DNA from: Hymenobacter translucens
GTDB taxonomy: Bacteria > Bacteroidota > Bacteroidia > Cytophagales > Hymenobacteraceae
Length of the DNA: 64,000 nt
Direction of reading: 5' to 3'
Assembly (NCBI RefSeq): GCF_020685205.1
Contig: NZ_JAJERB010000004.1
Span: 372,001-436,000, forward strand
The notes beneath the pieces were generated by a model, which saw nothing but the letters and a program-made list of their open reading frames with translations, was not told the DNA's origin and ran no database searches. Position numbers and translations under genes: made by a program. Positions 1-11,679 of this stretch are shown here, in pieces. Positions within the stretch are counted from its first letter, which is position 1. Each line of letters starts with the position of its first letter.

Positions 1-1143
1 GTAGGTCAGCGGCCAGGTTACGAGCTTGATGAGCACCACCAGCAGGGCGATGATAATGCCGTAGGAGCTGATGAACTGCTCCAGGATGTGGAACACCGGC
101 AGCACCACGAACTGGTTGATCCAGCGGAACAGGCCCCAGCCCAGGTGCACGTTCCGGTCGAAGCCAGGGGCTACCTCTTTCAGCAGGTTAAAGGCGTTGG
201 GGCCGAAGAAGAAGCGAAACTGGCCCTTGCCGCCCAGCACATCGGCGGCCGGAATAGCCAGCGTGGTGCTCAAGGTCTTGATAAAGGTGGAGTCGGCCAG
301 GTTCACCGTGGAGTTGAACTGCCCCCTCGGGAACTGGCCGTCGGCAATGATGCCGGCCACGAAGAAGTCGTGCTTGTGGGCCGCCCACTTCAGCGGCTCG
401 TCTATCTTGATTTCCTCGGGCGTATCGCTGGCCTCGCCCAAAGAGCCGTGGTCGTCGTTGGCCAGATAGTGGTTGATGACGGAGTGGTTGCGGTTCTGCT
501 GCAGGTCCTGCTCGGTCTGGCGCACGCGGTCCACGAAGGTGAAGGTAAGCGGCTCCGGGGCCAGTACGGCATTCAGGCCGGGCATCCGCACGTCGTAGCC
601 CACTTCGTAGGAGTCGTTGAACAGGGTGTAGGCCTGCTCGATGCTGCCCCCGGCCACGGCGGCCGTGAACGTCAGGCGCTGCCCCTGCCGCTGCCCAACC
701 GTGACCGGCTGGACGGCCGACGGCTGGAAGAACAGGTCGGAGAAGCGGACGGTACGGCCGTCGGTGGTGCGGAAGCGGGTGTCGATCTGGGCGCTCTGGG
801 CGTCGAACAGGTCGAGGGGCTTGCCGAAGAAGGTCTTGTATTTGTTCAGGCGCACGGCTTCCACGCGGCCACCCTTGCTTGAGAAGGTCAGCGTCAGGTT
901 GTCGTTGGCAAGCTGCAGCTGCTGGGCCGCGCCCTGGGCCGCCGAGGCAAACGAGCCCAGCTGCCGGGCGGCCGTAGCCGAATCGAGGGCGGCGGGAGCC
1001 GCCGGGGCACCGGAGGTGGTGGTAGCAGCGGCTACCGGCTTGTCGGCGGGTTTGTCTTCCGGCTTTTTAGGCGAAAAGAAAAACAGGTAGACGAGCAGCA
1101 TGGCCGAAATCAGAAACAGGCCGGTTGCTTGGTTTTTGTCCAT
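1..1143 (-). CDS. yidC: Membrane protein insertase YidC, partial (C-terminus beyond window)
   Basis: YidC/Oxa1/Alb3 insertase: it inserts and folds inner-membrane proteins with or without SecYEG. Translating the minus strand from the ATG at 1143 gives MDKNQATGLFLISAMLLVYL, a first transmembrane helix with the cytoplasmic N-terminus usual for YidC. An Ala/Pro/Thr linker follows, then the large periplasmic beta-domain with segments such as LTFSSKGGRVEAVRLNKY and HDFFVAGIIADGQFPRG. The visible part ends at FISSYGIIIALLVVLIKLVTWPLTY, the first core helix with its conserved Trp-Pro-Leu. 381 residues are present; the remaining core helices lie outside the window. It is downstream of pyrG on the same strand, an arrangement I recall as common in Bacteroidota. 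Identity is certain from the conserved core. Confidence 0.95.
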   Translation of the reverse strand, partial: MDKNQATGLFLISAMLLVYLFFFSPKKPEDKPADKPVAAATTTSGAPAAPAALDSATAARQLGSFASAAQGAAQQLQLANDNLTLTFSSKGGRVEAVRLNKYKTFFGKPLDLFDAQSAQIDTRFRTTDGRTVRFSDLFFQPSAVQPVTVGQRQGQRLTFTAAVAGGSIEQAYTLFNDSYEVGYDVRMPGLNAVLAPEPLTFTFVDRVRQTEQDLQQNRNHSVINHYLANDDHGSLGEASDTPEEIKIDEPLKWAAHKHDFFVAGIIADGQFPRGQFNSTVNLADSTFIKTLSTTLAIPAADVLGGKGQFRFFFGPNAFNLLKEVAPGFDRNVHLGWGLFRWINQFVVLPVFHILEQFISSYGIIIALLVVLIKLVTWPLTY

Positions 1144-1463
1144 TTAGGTACTGACTGAGGGAAGTAAAATGCGCCGGAGCGCTAAGAGAAGCTGGAAGGT
1201 CAGGAGCGGGGAGGTTAAGGTCCGGCGCAGCACCTGACGGAAGGGTACGAAGGCCTGTCAAAAACCCGGCAAGCCCGGCCGGTTACCTGCAATGGCAGGA
1301 GTTTTTGTTGGTTTTCAGCGTATTCGGACGAAGTGACAGAGGCAGGAGCTGCTGCGCAGGGGTTCTTTGGGTAGCTAGGAGCCAGGAGTTCGAAGCCAGG
1401 AGGGAGAAAAGAAGCCGGGCCATTTCATTCTAACTCCTGACTTCCAGCTTCTAACTCCTCTTC
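1144..1463. other. pyrG-yidC intergenic region
   Basis: A 320-base gap between two minus-strand genes with no credible gene. The half next to the pyrG stop carries an inverted-repeat element (separate entry). The remainder, near the yidC start, shows no clear TANNTTTG box or terminator. Confidence 0.5.
1374..1460. repeat. Stop-codon-abutting inverted repeat (AGGAGTTAGAAG-type words)
   Basis: Left arm 1374-1402 (AGGAGCCAGGAGTTCGAAGC) and right arm 1430-1460 (CTAACTCCTGACTTCCAGCT, then CTTCTAACTCCT) are imperfectly complementary and could fold into a long hairpin. Each arm is internally repetitive around the word AGGAGTT. The element starts 3 nt after the pyrG stop codon and precedes yidC. Its architecture matches the TGACAAC hairpins elsewhere in this window. 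Confidence 0.55.
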
Positions 1464-4664
<3,201 letters not shown>

Positions 4665-4837
4665 CCTCCCCGGCGAAAAGCGTTGGCATAGCCGGGAGAA
4701 GGAAACCCGCGGGCAGCTACGCACAGGGCCTTTGGGCCCGCGCCCCGGGCTGCCGGCTGCGGAAAGAAACAGCTGCCGGTTTTGCCCTCCATCAGCAGAA
4801 TAGTCGATGTAAAAGCCTACAGGCCGCATTCCCTGCG

Positions 4838-4845
4838 TAAATTGC
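4838..4845 (+). promoter_or_regulatory. Possible -7-like box (TAAATTGC) before second PBP4 gene
   Basis: A degenerate match to TANNTTTG, 5 nt before the GTG at 4851. It supports that GTG as the start and a leaderless message. Weak on its own. Confidence 0.3.
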
Positions 4846-4850
4846 GGGCT

Positions 4851-6260
4851 GTGCTGCTACGTCCTCTTTACCTTCTGCTCCTGCTCGTGTGGGGCATGGC
4901 CCAGCCCCTGGCCTGCGCCCAGTCTGCCAAGCCGGCCGCCCCGGCCGATACCCTTCGCCCGGCCCGGCTGCCCTGGCTTGATTCCCTGTTGAATGAAGCG
5001 CCCGCCCTGCGCCAGCACCAGGTGGGCCTGAGCATTGCCGATGCCGCCACCGGCGAAGTGCTGTACGAGCTCAATGAGGCGCGGTATTTCACGCCGGCCA
5101 GCGTGATGAAGCTGTTCAGCTTTTACACCGGCCTGCGCCTGCTCGGCGACTCCCTGCCCAGCCTGCGCTACTTCAGCCGCGGCGACACGCTTTTCTTTCA
5201 GGGCACCGGCGACCCCACCTTCCTGCACGGCGACGTGCCCTCACGCCGGTCCTACACGTTCCTGGCCCGCAGGCCCGAGCGGATGCTGGCTTATTGTACC
5301 ATTGCCACGCCGCCGGTGTATGGGCCGGGCTGGGGCTGGGACGACTTCAACTACTACTTTCAGCCTGAGCGCACGGCCTTCCCGATTTACGGCAATACCG
5401 TGCGCTTTTACGCCAACGCCCCGGTGCCGGCCCGGCCCAGGGGAGTGCCGGCTCCGCAGCGGGTGCGGGTGCTGCCCCACGTGTTTGCCCCCCTGGCCGG
5501 CGTAGCCGACGCCGAAGCCCGGCTGGGTCATGACCCCGACGTACACGTAACCCGAGTGCAGCTCGAAAATCGTTTCACCTACTTCACCGCCCCGAAAAAA
5601 TGGGTGGACGAGGTTCCGTTCCGCACCAGCCGGGGCCTGCTGCTCCGCCTGCTCGGCGATACCCTGCGCCGCGCCGTGGTGGGCACCACGTGGAAGCCCC
5701 GCCCCGGGCGCGACTCGATCCGGGTGCTGACCGGCCTGCCCGCCGACTCGCTGTACCGCCGGATGCTGCGGGTCAGTGACAACTTTCTGGCCGAGCAGCT
5801 GCTGCTGATGTGCGCCACCCGCCTGGGCCCTCCGCGCGACTCGCTTAGCACCGTTCGCGTCATTCGCTATGCGCAGCGCCACTTCCTCGACTCCCTGCCC
5901 GACAAGTTGCCCTGGGTGGACGGCTCGGGCCTTTCCCGCCTCAACCTCGTCACGCCCCGCACCCTCAACGGCCTGCTGCTGCTGCTGCACCGCGAAGTGC
6001 CGGAGCGGCGCCTGCTGAGCTTGCTGGCGGCCGGTGGCGGGCAGGGGACCCTGCGCCGGCGCTACCGCGACGCCAACGGCACCTGGTTTTGGGGGAAGAC
6101 CGGCACCCTGACCAACACCTGCAACCTGGCGGGCTACGTGCGCACCAAGAGCGGCCGTCTGCTGGCCGTAAGCTTCCTGAACAACAGCATCCCTGGCGAC
6201 GACCAGGCCGTGCGCAATACCATGCAGCGGATTCTGGGCCAGGTGCGGACGCGGCTGTAG
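4851..6260 (+). CDS. dacB: D-alanyl-D-alanine carboxypeptidase/endopeptidase, PBP4 (peptidase S13), copy 2
   Basis: Paralogue of the preceding PBP4, close in sequence along most of its length (for example KLFSFYTGLRLLGDSLPSLR). Motifs are SxxK as SVMK (Ser84), SDN (about residue 309) and KTG in WGKTGTLTN (about 416). No in-frame ATG lies upstream of the signal peptide. The GTG at 4851 gives a 469-residue protein with a normal Sec signal (LLRPLYLLLLLVWGMAQPLA) and puts the catalytic Ser at residue 84, against 83 in copy 1, which supports this start. A TTG at 4782 is the alternative. It differs from copy 1 by an insertion around residues 200-230. Likely role: peptidoglycan maturation in the periplasm; redundancy or specialisation of the pair is unknown. 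Confidence 0.92.
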   Translation: MLLRPLYLLLLLVWGMAQPLACAQSAKPAAPADTLRPARLPWLDSLLNEAPALRQHQVGLSIADAATGEVLYELNEARYFTPASVMKLFSFYTGLRLLGDSLPSLRYFSRGDTLFFQGTGDPTFLHGDVPSRRSYTFLARRPERMLAYCTIATPPVYGPGWGWDDFNYYFQPERTAFPIYGNTVRFYANAPVPARPRGVPAPQRVRVLPHVFAPLAGVADAEARLGHDPDVHVTRVQLENRFTYFTAPKKWVDEVPFRTSRGLLLRLLGDTLRRAVVGTTWKPRPGRDSIRVLTGLPADSLYRRMLRVSDNFLAEQLLLMCATRLGPPRDSLSTVRVIRYAQRHFLDSLPDKLPWVDGSGLSRLNLVTPRTLNGLLLLLHREVPERRLLSLLAAGGGQGTLRRRYRDANGTWFWGKTGTLTNTCNLAGYVRTKSGRLLAVSFLNNSIPGDDQAVRNTMQRILGQVRTRL

Positions 6261-6567
6261 TAAGAAAGCCGGGCAAGTGAGCCGAATGCCCGGCCCGCTT
6301 GCCCCGGGTTGCCGTGCGGTCTTGGAAGAGAAACGGGAAGAGCCAAGCCCCCGCATAGTGCGGGCGGAAAGTGAATAGTGCGGGGTACGGAAGCATTCAA
6401 TTAGTAAAACATACCGTTCGAACAGAGAAGTAAGCTGGACAGCAAAACGTGAGGCCGGCGGAAAGGCAGGAAAATACTTTTGTGCCAGCTCATCCATGAT
6501 GTAAGAGGCGCAGCCTTGTGTAGCGTCATTGGCCGGGTGTGATTTTCAGTCCTTTCCTTACTCTTTT
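6261..6567. other. Intergenic region with a possible promoter
   Basis: About 307 bases without a supported gene. TACTTTTG at 6475-6482 fits the TANNTTTG -7 box and could drive the T9SS gene that starts at 6568. A short inverted repeat, GCCGGGC...GCCCGGC, follows the PBP4 stop. Confidence 0.35.
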
Positions 6568-8355
6568 ATGTTGCCATTTTACTTCTCGGCCCGCACGCTC
6601 CGCATCCTAGCTACGGTCGCTCTGGGCGCCTTGCTGCCTGCTGCGGTTCTGGCCCAGGCTCCCACTATTGCCTCGGTTAATCCCTTTAACCCATCAGCTG
6701 GGCCAAGCGGAACGACCGTCGTCATTACCGGCACCAACCTGCTGCTGACGTCTACAGTGCTGCTGAACGGGCAGACGATGCCGATTTCCGCCCGCACCGC
6801 CACCACGGTTACGGTTACGGTACCGGTAGCGGCCAACAGCGGCAGGGTACGGGTGACCACGCCCGGTGGCACGGCGCTCAGCACGCCGCGGTTTCTGGTG
6901 CAGCGCGCGTCGTCGGGCAGCACGGCTTCGCAGGTAGGCACGGGCTCGGTTAACTCTATCGATATCGGCGCGTATTCCACGCCCACTGCCACCGACCTTG
7001 ATGGCGACGGTCTGGTAGATATGCTGGTGGGCACCGATGCCGGAACCATCATTCGCTACGAGCAGTACCCGGTGGGCAATGCCAATTACCCGGGCTTTAT
7101 CACGCCCGGCACAACGCTCACGGCTAACACGACCAGTGCGCCAACGACTTTTGGGACTCTGGATGTAGGCAATTTCGCCAAGCCTACCGTGACGGACCTG
7201 GACGGGGATGGCTTGCTGGACCTGCTGGTAGGGGAGGGGACGGGCACGGTGCTGCGCTTCGAGCAGACTGCCGCCGGTTCCACCCAGTTCAACGCCTTTG
7301 GTGCTATCACGACGGCAACAACGGTGGCCTCTGGCACGGGCCTGGGCCAGTATGTAAAGCCTACGATAGCTGACATCGACGGCAATGGCCTGCTGGATAT
7401 GCTGGTAGGGGGAGAATCGGGCCGCATTCTGCGCTACGAGCAGACGGCTGCTAACTCGGGCTCCTTTACGCTGATTGGCAACCTCACCACGAACGGTACG
7501 AACGTTATTGACTCGGGCGTAACGGCCAACGGAGTATCCAAGCCGCAGATTATTGATTTTGATGGCGACGGTCTGCTGGATCTGCTGATCGGCAACGTGG
7601 ATGGCTTCGTGCAGCGCTACGAGCAGACAGCCATCAACTCGACTAATTTCACGCTGGTCGGAAACCTAACGAACGGCACCAGTGACCTGGACGTGGGCGG
7701 CTATGCGGCACCGGCAGTGGCTGACCTCGACGGCGATGGAATCCTGGATCTGTTCATCGGCAATACGGATGGCACCGTGCTGCGCTACGAGCAGGCTGCT
7801 GCCGCGCCCAACCCGCTGCCCGTCAAGCTGACGGCCTTCTCCGGGCAGGCTGCTGCCAACGCCAACGAACTGCGCTGGACCACGGCGCAGGAAGTGAACA
7901 GCGCCGCTTTCGTGGTAGAGCGCTCGGCTGATGGCGCCTTGTTCAGCGCTGTAGGGGAGGTTGCCGCCGCGGGCAACAGCACCGCCGCCCGCAGCTACAC
8001 CTACTTCGATGCCCCGGCCACCGGGACCCGCTACTACCGCCTGCGGATGGTGGACCTGGATGGCACTACTGCCTATTCGCCCATCGTCGCGCTCGGCCGG
8101 GCTGCCGCCGCGGCCGCGGCGTATCCTAACCCCTTCGCGGAGGTGCTGAACGTGGCCCTGCCCGCCGGCGACGCCCCCCAGCCCGCCACGGTAATGCTGC
8201 TGACCCTGACCGGCAGGGCCGTGTACAGCCAAAAGCTGGAGCTGAGCGCCGTGCCCCGGACTCTACCTGCCCTGCCCGCTCTCGCTCCCGGCATCTACCT
8301 CCTGCGCCTGACCACGGCGGCCGGCACCACGACCCAGCGCCTGACCCGCAACTGA
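6568..8355 (+). CDS. T9SS-secreted protein with IPT/TIG domain and FG-GAP (VCBS) repeats
   Basis: 595 residues, predicted cell-surface or secreted. The ATG at 6568 gives a signal peptide ending near AVLAQ. Then come one IPT/TIG Ig-like domain (PTIASVNPFNPSAGPSGTTV), about six FG-GAP/VCBS repeats with DLDGDGLVDMLVGT-like Ca-binding loops (residues about 135-410), a module containing ELRWTTAQEVNSAAFVVERS, and a C-terminal T9SS type A sorting domain (AYPNPFAEVLNVALP ... APGIYLLRLTT). The FG-GAP repeats probably form a beta-propeller. Specific ligand or function is unknown. An upstream ATG at 6529 is possible but would put 13 extra residues before the signal peptide. A strong hairpin follows the stop. 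Confidence 0.88.
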   Translation: MLPFYFSARTLRILATVALGALLPAAVLAQAPTIASVNPFNPSAGPSGTTVVITGTNLLLTSTVLLNGQTMPISARTATTVTVTVPVAANSGRVRVTTPGGTALSTPRFLVQRASSGSTASQVGTGSVNSIDIGAYSTPTATDLDGDGLVDMLVGTDAGTIIRYEQYPVGNANYPGFITPGTTLTANTTSAPTTFGTLDVGNFAKPTVTDLDGDGLLDLLVGEGTGTVLRFEQTAAGSTQFNAFGAITTATTVASGTGLGQYVKPTIADIDGNGLLDMLVGGESGRILRYEQTAANSGSFTLIGNLTTNGTNVIDSGVTANGVSKPQIIDFDGDGLLDLLIGNVDGFVQRYEQTAINSTNFTLVGNLTNGTSDLDVGGYAAPAVADLDGDGILDLFIGNTDGTVLRYEQAAAAPNPLPVKLTAFSGQAAANANELRWTTAQEVNSAAFVVERSADGALFSAVGEVAAAGNSTAARSYTYFDAPATGTRYYRLRMVDLDGTTAYSPIVALGRAAAAAAAYPNPFAEVLNVALPAGDAPQPATVMLLTLTGRAVYSQKLELSAVPRTLPALPALAPGIYLLRLTTAAGTTTQRLTRN

Positions 8356-8374
8356 TTTCATCCAAATTACCAAG

Positions 8375-8407
8375 AAGGCCCCTTCCTCAGGTTGAGGAAG
8401 GGGCCTT
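8375..8407. terminator. Strong hairpin, probable terminator
   Basis: Perfect 15-bp stem AAGGCCCCTTCCTCA / TGAGGAAGGGGCCTT with a 3-nt loop, about 20 nt after the stop of the T9SS gene. No clear U-tract on the plus strand. Confidence 0.65.
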
Positions 8408-8518
8408 CGGGCGTTAAGCGGATGCATGAGCGTTAGGGAAGCAGTGCGGTAGTCTGCTGCAATATGCGGAAAGCCAGGACCGATAGGGCAATGGGAAATG
8501 AGCTGCAATCCGCGTCGG

Positions 8519-8810
8519 TTAGCAAATCAGGCTGGCCAGGGTGGTGCCCAGGGCGGCGCCGCGTAGGTTGGTCGCCACGATTTTTCCGCTGGGGTCCACC
8601 AGGAAATTTTGCGGAATGGCCTACACGTTGTAGAGCTTGGCGGCATCGGCCTGCCAGTCCTTCAGGTCCGAAACCTGGGTCCAGGGCAGCTGGTCGTCCT
8701 GGATGGCCTTCAGCCACTTGTCCCGGGCCTTCTCGGTGTCGAGCGACACGCCCAGGACCTCGTCGAGCTGACGGCCCGGCCAGCAGCAGCGCGAGGAGCG
8801 TGTTTTTCAT
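8519..8810 (-). pseudogene. Decayed thioredoxin/TlpA-like gene
   Basis: The minus strand begins with ATG and a signal-like MKNTLLALLLAG. It then shifts frame into a recognisable C-terminal half of a TlpA/AhpC-TSA-type thioredoxin-fold protein: RQLDEVLGVSLDTEKARDKW, then WLKAIQDDQLPWTQVSDLKD and, after an in-frame TAG at 8621-8623, AIPQNFLVDPSGKIVATNL. The cis-Pro region (AIPQNFLVD) is the family hallmark. The CxxC half is missing, as if an internal deletion joined the signal peptide to the C-terminal half out of frame. Two independent lesions (deletion with frameshift, plus nonsense codon) argue for real decay rather than a sequencing error. Confidence 0.75.
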
Positions 8811-8986
8811 TTGCGTAAGATCAGGATAAGATGCCGGAGAAGGATGGTTGCGCTCAGCGTCCCGGGCAAGGCTGATTGGTCAAGACCGTGCCCGGTCAAG
8901 GACCGGGACCAGCCGACGGGAGTTGCCTGGCTTGCCGGCATTGGCGGCTGCGGCAAGCTGCCGCTGAGCGTTCAGCCGCAAGTTGC

Positions 8987-9490
8987 CTAGCAGGTCTGGT
9001 GCAGCCAGATGTAGCGCCGGCCGTTCCAGTAGATCATGCCGCCGCCCTGTTCTTCTTTGGTAAGTTCGATGGTAGGCCGCTTCAGGTATATCGTGCGGGT
9101 GTCGCCCAGGTCGCCGGAAGGCGTGAAAAGCACCTCGTCGGTCGTGCGGCCCCGGTACACGCGCCAGTGGTCAGCCCAGGCAAGGTCGCCCTGCAGCATT
9201 TCGCGGCTGGTGTTCCGGCCGGTGCCCAGGATCTGGTGCGGCGCCCCACCCTGGTGCAGCATCACGATGCCCCGGCTGCCGGTGGCCCGGCGGGAAACCA
9301 GAATAGCTACGTCGGTTTTGCCGTCCCCGTTGAAGTCGGCGCTCAGGAAACCGGGCTTGGCATAGGCCGCCCGGTCGAAGGTCCTGCCCAGGCCGGCTTC
9401 GGTCCATTGCGTCTGCGCCCAGGCCGGCAGCACCGGGGCAGAAGCCGGCTTGCTCAGGGCCAGCAGGCTGGTTAGGAGGAATGTCAGCAT
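8987..9490 (-). CDS. Small secreted protein of unknown function
   Basis: 167 residues from the ATG at 9490, which opens a signal peptide (MLTFLLTSLLALSKPASA). The frame extends further upstream, but only through the intergenic repeat, so 9490 is preferred. It contains one FG-GAP-like loop, FLSADFNGDGKTDVAILVSR (about residues 45-65), and ends MIYWNGRRYIWLHQTC. No catalytic motif is recognised. It lies downstream of the SerA fusion on the same strand, separated by a TGACAAC hairpin, so co-transcription is doubtful. Confidence 0.6.
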   Translation of the reverse strand: MLTFLLTSLLALSKPASAPVLPAWAQTQWTEAGLGRTFDRAAYAKPGFLSADFNGDGKTDVAILVSRRATGSRGIVMLHQGGAPHQILGTGRNTSREMLQGDLAWADHWRVYRGRTTDEVLFTPSGDLGDTRTIYLKRPTIELTKEEQGGGMIYWNGRRYIWLHQTC

Positions 9491-9507
9491 ATGTACTGCT
9501 ATGTTTT

Positions 9508-9585
9508 TAGTTGTCAGTTGTTTGTTGTCAGTTGCCAGTAACAATACGACCTGACAACGAACAACTGACAACTGACAACTGCCAA
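9508..9585. repeat. TGACAAC-word hairpin element 1
   Basis: Left arm TTAGTTGTCAGTTGTTTGTT and right arm AACAACTGACAACTGACAAC are imperfect reverse complements built from 7-bp words. The element lies 5 nt from the stop codon of the SerA fusion gene (minus strand) and before the next minus-strand gene. Confidence 0.7.
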
Positions 9586-9590
9586 CCGAT

Positions 9591-11495
9591 TTAATACAGC
9601 ACCCGAAACTTAATCGTGTGCTCCACCTCGCGCAGGGCCTGGATTACTTCCTGGTCGTACTCGCGGTTGATGTCGGTGATGACGTAGCCGATGTGCTCGT
9701 TCGTCTTCAGGTACTGCCCCAGGATGTTGACGTGGTGGGCGGCCAGCACGTTGTTGATCTGGGCCAGCACGCCGGGCACGTTGGCGTGGATGTGAATCAG
9801 GCGGTGGGCCTGCTGCAGCGGCAGCTGGATGTTGGGAAAGTTGACGCTCTGCTGGGTGTTGCCGGTGTTCACGTACTGCATAATCCGCTCCGGCACGAAC
9901 TCGGCGATGTTGCGCTGGGCCTCGGCGGTGCTGCCCCCGATGTGGGGCGTGAGCAGCACGTTGGGCAGGCCGCGTAGCTCGTTTTCAAATGTTTCGTGGT
10001 TGGTTTTGGGCTCGTAGGGAAACACGTCGATGGCCGCCCCACCCAGGTGGCCGGAGCGCAGGGCGGCAGCCAGGGCCGGCACGTCCACCACGTGGCCGCG
10101 GGCGTTGTTAAGGAACAGCGCCCCGGGCTTCATCAAGGCAAATTCCCGGGCCCCGATAAAGTTCTCGTTGTCGGGCCGGCCGTCGATGTGCAGGGTTACC
10201 ACGTCGGCCTGCTGCAGCAGCTCGTCCAGGGTGCGGCACTTCACGGCATTGCCCAGCTGCAGCTTCTCGGCCACGTCAAAGTACACCACCTTCATGCCCA
10301 CGGCTTCCGCCACCACCGACAGCTGGGCGCCGATGTTGCCGTAGCCCACGATGCCCAGGGTCTTGCCCCGGATTTCAAACGAGCCGCTGGCCGATTTATC
10401 CCACTCCCCGGCGTGCATCCTGGGGTTCTTCTCAGGGATGCGGCGGGCCAACACGATGATTTCACCCAACGCCAGCTCCACTACCGAGCGGGTGTTGGAA
10501 AACGGGGCGTTGAACACGGCCACGCCTTTCCGCATGCAGCCGGTCAGGTCGATCTGGTTGGTGCCGATGCAGAACGCGCCCACGGCAATCAGACGGTTGG
10601 CGGCTTCCAGCACCCGGGGCGTCACCTGGGTTTTGCTCCGGATGCCCAGGATGCTTACGCCCTCGATGCGCTCCACCAGCTCGTCCTCGTCGAGGCCCCC
10701 GGGCACGGTATCAACCTGGTAGCCTTCCTGGCGGAACAGCTCGGCGGCACGCGCGTCGGGGTTTTCAAGGAGCAGGACGCGGATGCGGTTTTTGGGGTAT
10801 GAGAGGGTCATCGGTAGCTTATTCTGATAGAGGAATTCGTCGAAGGAGGGCGCCACCTCGTCGGCCCGGGCCACCACGGCGTCGCGGGTCACGTTTTCGG
10901 TAAAGGCGTAGAAGCGGTTGGCCAGTCCGGCCTCCCGGATCTGGTAGTCGGTGTAGCCGTCGCCGAGCACGTACACGTCGCCGTGCAGGTCGAGGCGGCG
11001 CAGCTGCTCGATCTTGCCGCCGTCGCGGCTGAGCACGTTGTCGGGGTCGAAGCCGGTGATGCGCCCCTCGGCATCGAAGGTGAAGGTGTTGGCCAGCACG
11101 TGCTCGGAGGTGATGCCGAAGTCGGCCACGACGGGCTCGATAAACTCCCGGAACCCGCTGCTGACGATATAGATCCGGCCGGGAAACTGCTCGAAGAAGC
11201 TGCGGTTGCGCACAATGCTTTCCGAAACCTTGCCCTTGAGCCGCTCCACCAGCAAAGGCAGATGCTCGCGCCGGGCCGGCAGCAAGGCCAGGCGCTGCTT
11301 CAGGGATTCCGCAAAGTTCAGTTCCCCGCTCATGCCCCGGTCGGTGAGGGCCCGGATCTGCCCGACTACGTTTTCGCGGTCGGGATGCCCCTGGAGCGCC
11401 ACGTCGGCCAGCTCGTCGAGGCCCTCAACCTGGGTAAAGGTGCTGTCGAAGTCGATAATCAGATAAGGTAAGGCAGCGGCGTCGCGAATCGGCAT
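9591..11495 (-). CDS. serA: HAD phosphatase / D-3-phosphoglycerate dehydrogenase fusion
   Basis: 634 residues. The N-terminal part (about 1-220) is a HAD phosphatase of the phosphoserine-phosphatase type: nucleophile motif DFDSTF (Asp15), IVSSGFREFIEPV, and GDGYTD (about 176-182). From about residue 230 it is a full-length SerA-like D-3-phosphoglycerate dehydrogenase: NAD-binding GIVGYGNIGAQ (about 385), catalytic Arg in NNARGHVVD, catalytic His in TPHIGGS (about 518), and a C-terminal ACT domain (about 555-634) that in this family senses serine. It would catalyse the first step of serine synthesis, and the HAD part could do the last. The ATG at 11495 starts the HAD domain correctly; the frame continues upstream without homology. 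Confidence 0.92.
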   Translation of the reverse strand: MPIRDAAALPYLIIDFDSTFTQVEGLDELADVALQGHPDRENVVGQIRALTDRGMSGELNFAESLKQRLALLPARREHLPLLVERLKGKVSESIVRNRSFFEQFPGRIYIVSSGFREFIEPVVADFGITSEHVLANTFTFDAEGRITGFDPDNVLSRDGGKIEQLRRLDLHGDVYVLGDGYTDYQIREAGLANRFYAFTENVTRDAVVARADEVAPSFDEFLYQNKLPMTLSYPKNRIRVLLLENPDARAAELFRQEGYQVDTVPGGLDEDELVERIEGVSILGIRSKTQVTPRVLEAANRLIAVGAFCIGTNQIDLTGCMRKGVAVFNAPFSNTRSVVELALGEIIVLARRIPEKNPRMHAGEWDKSASGSFEIRGKTLGIVGYGNIGAQLSVVAEAVGMKVVYFDVAEKLQLGNAVKCRTLDELLQQADVVTLHIDGRPDNENFIGAREFALMKPGALFLNNARGHVVDVPALAAALRSGHLGGAAIDVFPYEPKTNHETFENELRGLPNVLLTPHIGGSTAEAQRNIAEFVPERIMQYVNTGNTQQSVNFPNIQLPLQQAHRLIHIHANVPGVLAQINNVLAAHHVNILGQYLKTNEHIGYVITDINREYDQEVIQALREVEHTIKFRVLY

Positions 11496-11679
11496 AGTGG
11501 GGGCAATATCGGGCGGAAATGACGGGAAGCACGCGACCAGTGGAAAATTATGCCCGCGCTGCCAACCGTTGAGCGGCCCGGACGCTCTCCTATCGTACCG
11601 TGCTTGCCGGTATCCTTGCCGGGCCGGCAGTTTGTCATACCTTTTTCGTTTCTGGCTCCAACGGCCCCTTCCTGTACGT

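Noticed and set aside
1380..1395. GTTCGAA-like words suggesting a tRNA T-loop
   Set aside because: No acceptor stem, anticodon arm or D-loop around it; it belongs to the repeat element.
8433..8810. An intact 125-codon frame starting MKNTLLALLLAG
   Set aside because: After the signal-like start it reads Arg/Pro/Gly-rich nonsense; the homologous thioredoxin sequence is in another frame, so it is a pseudogene.
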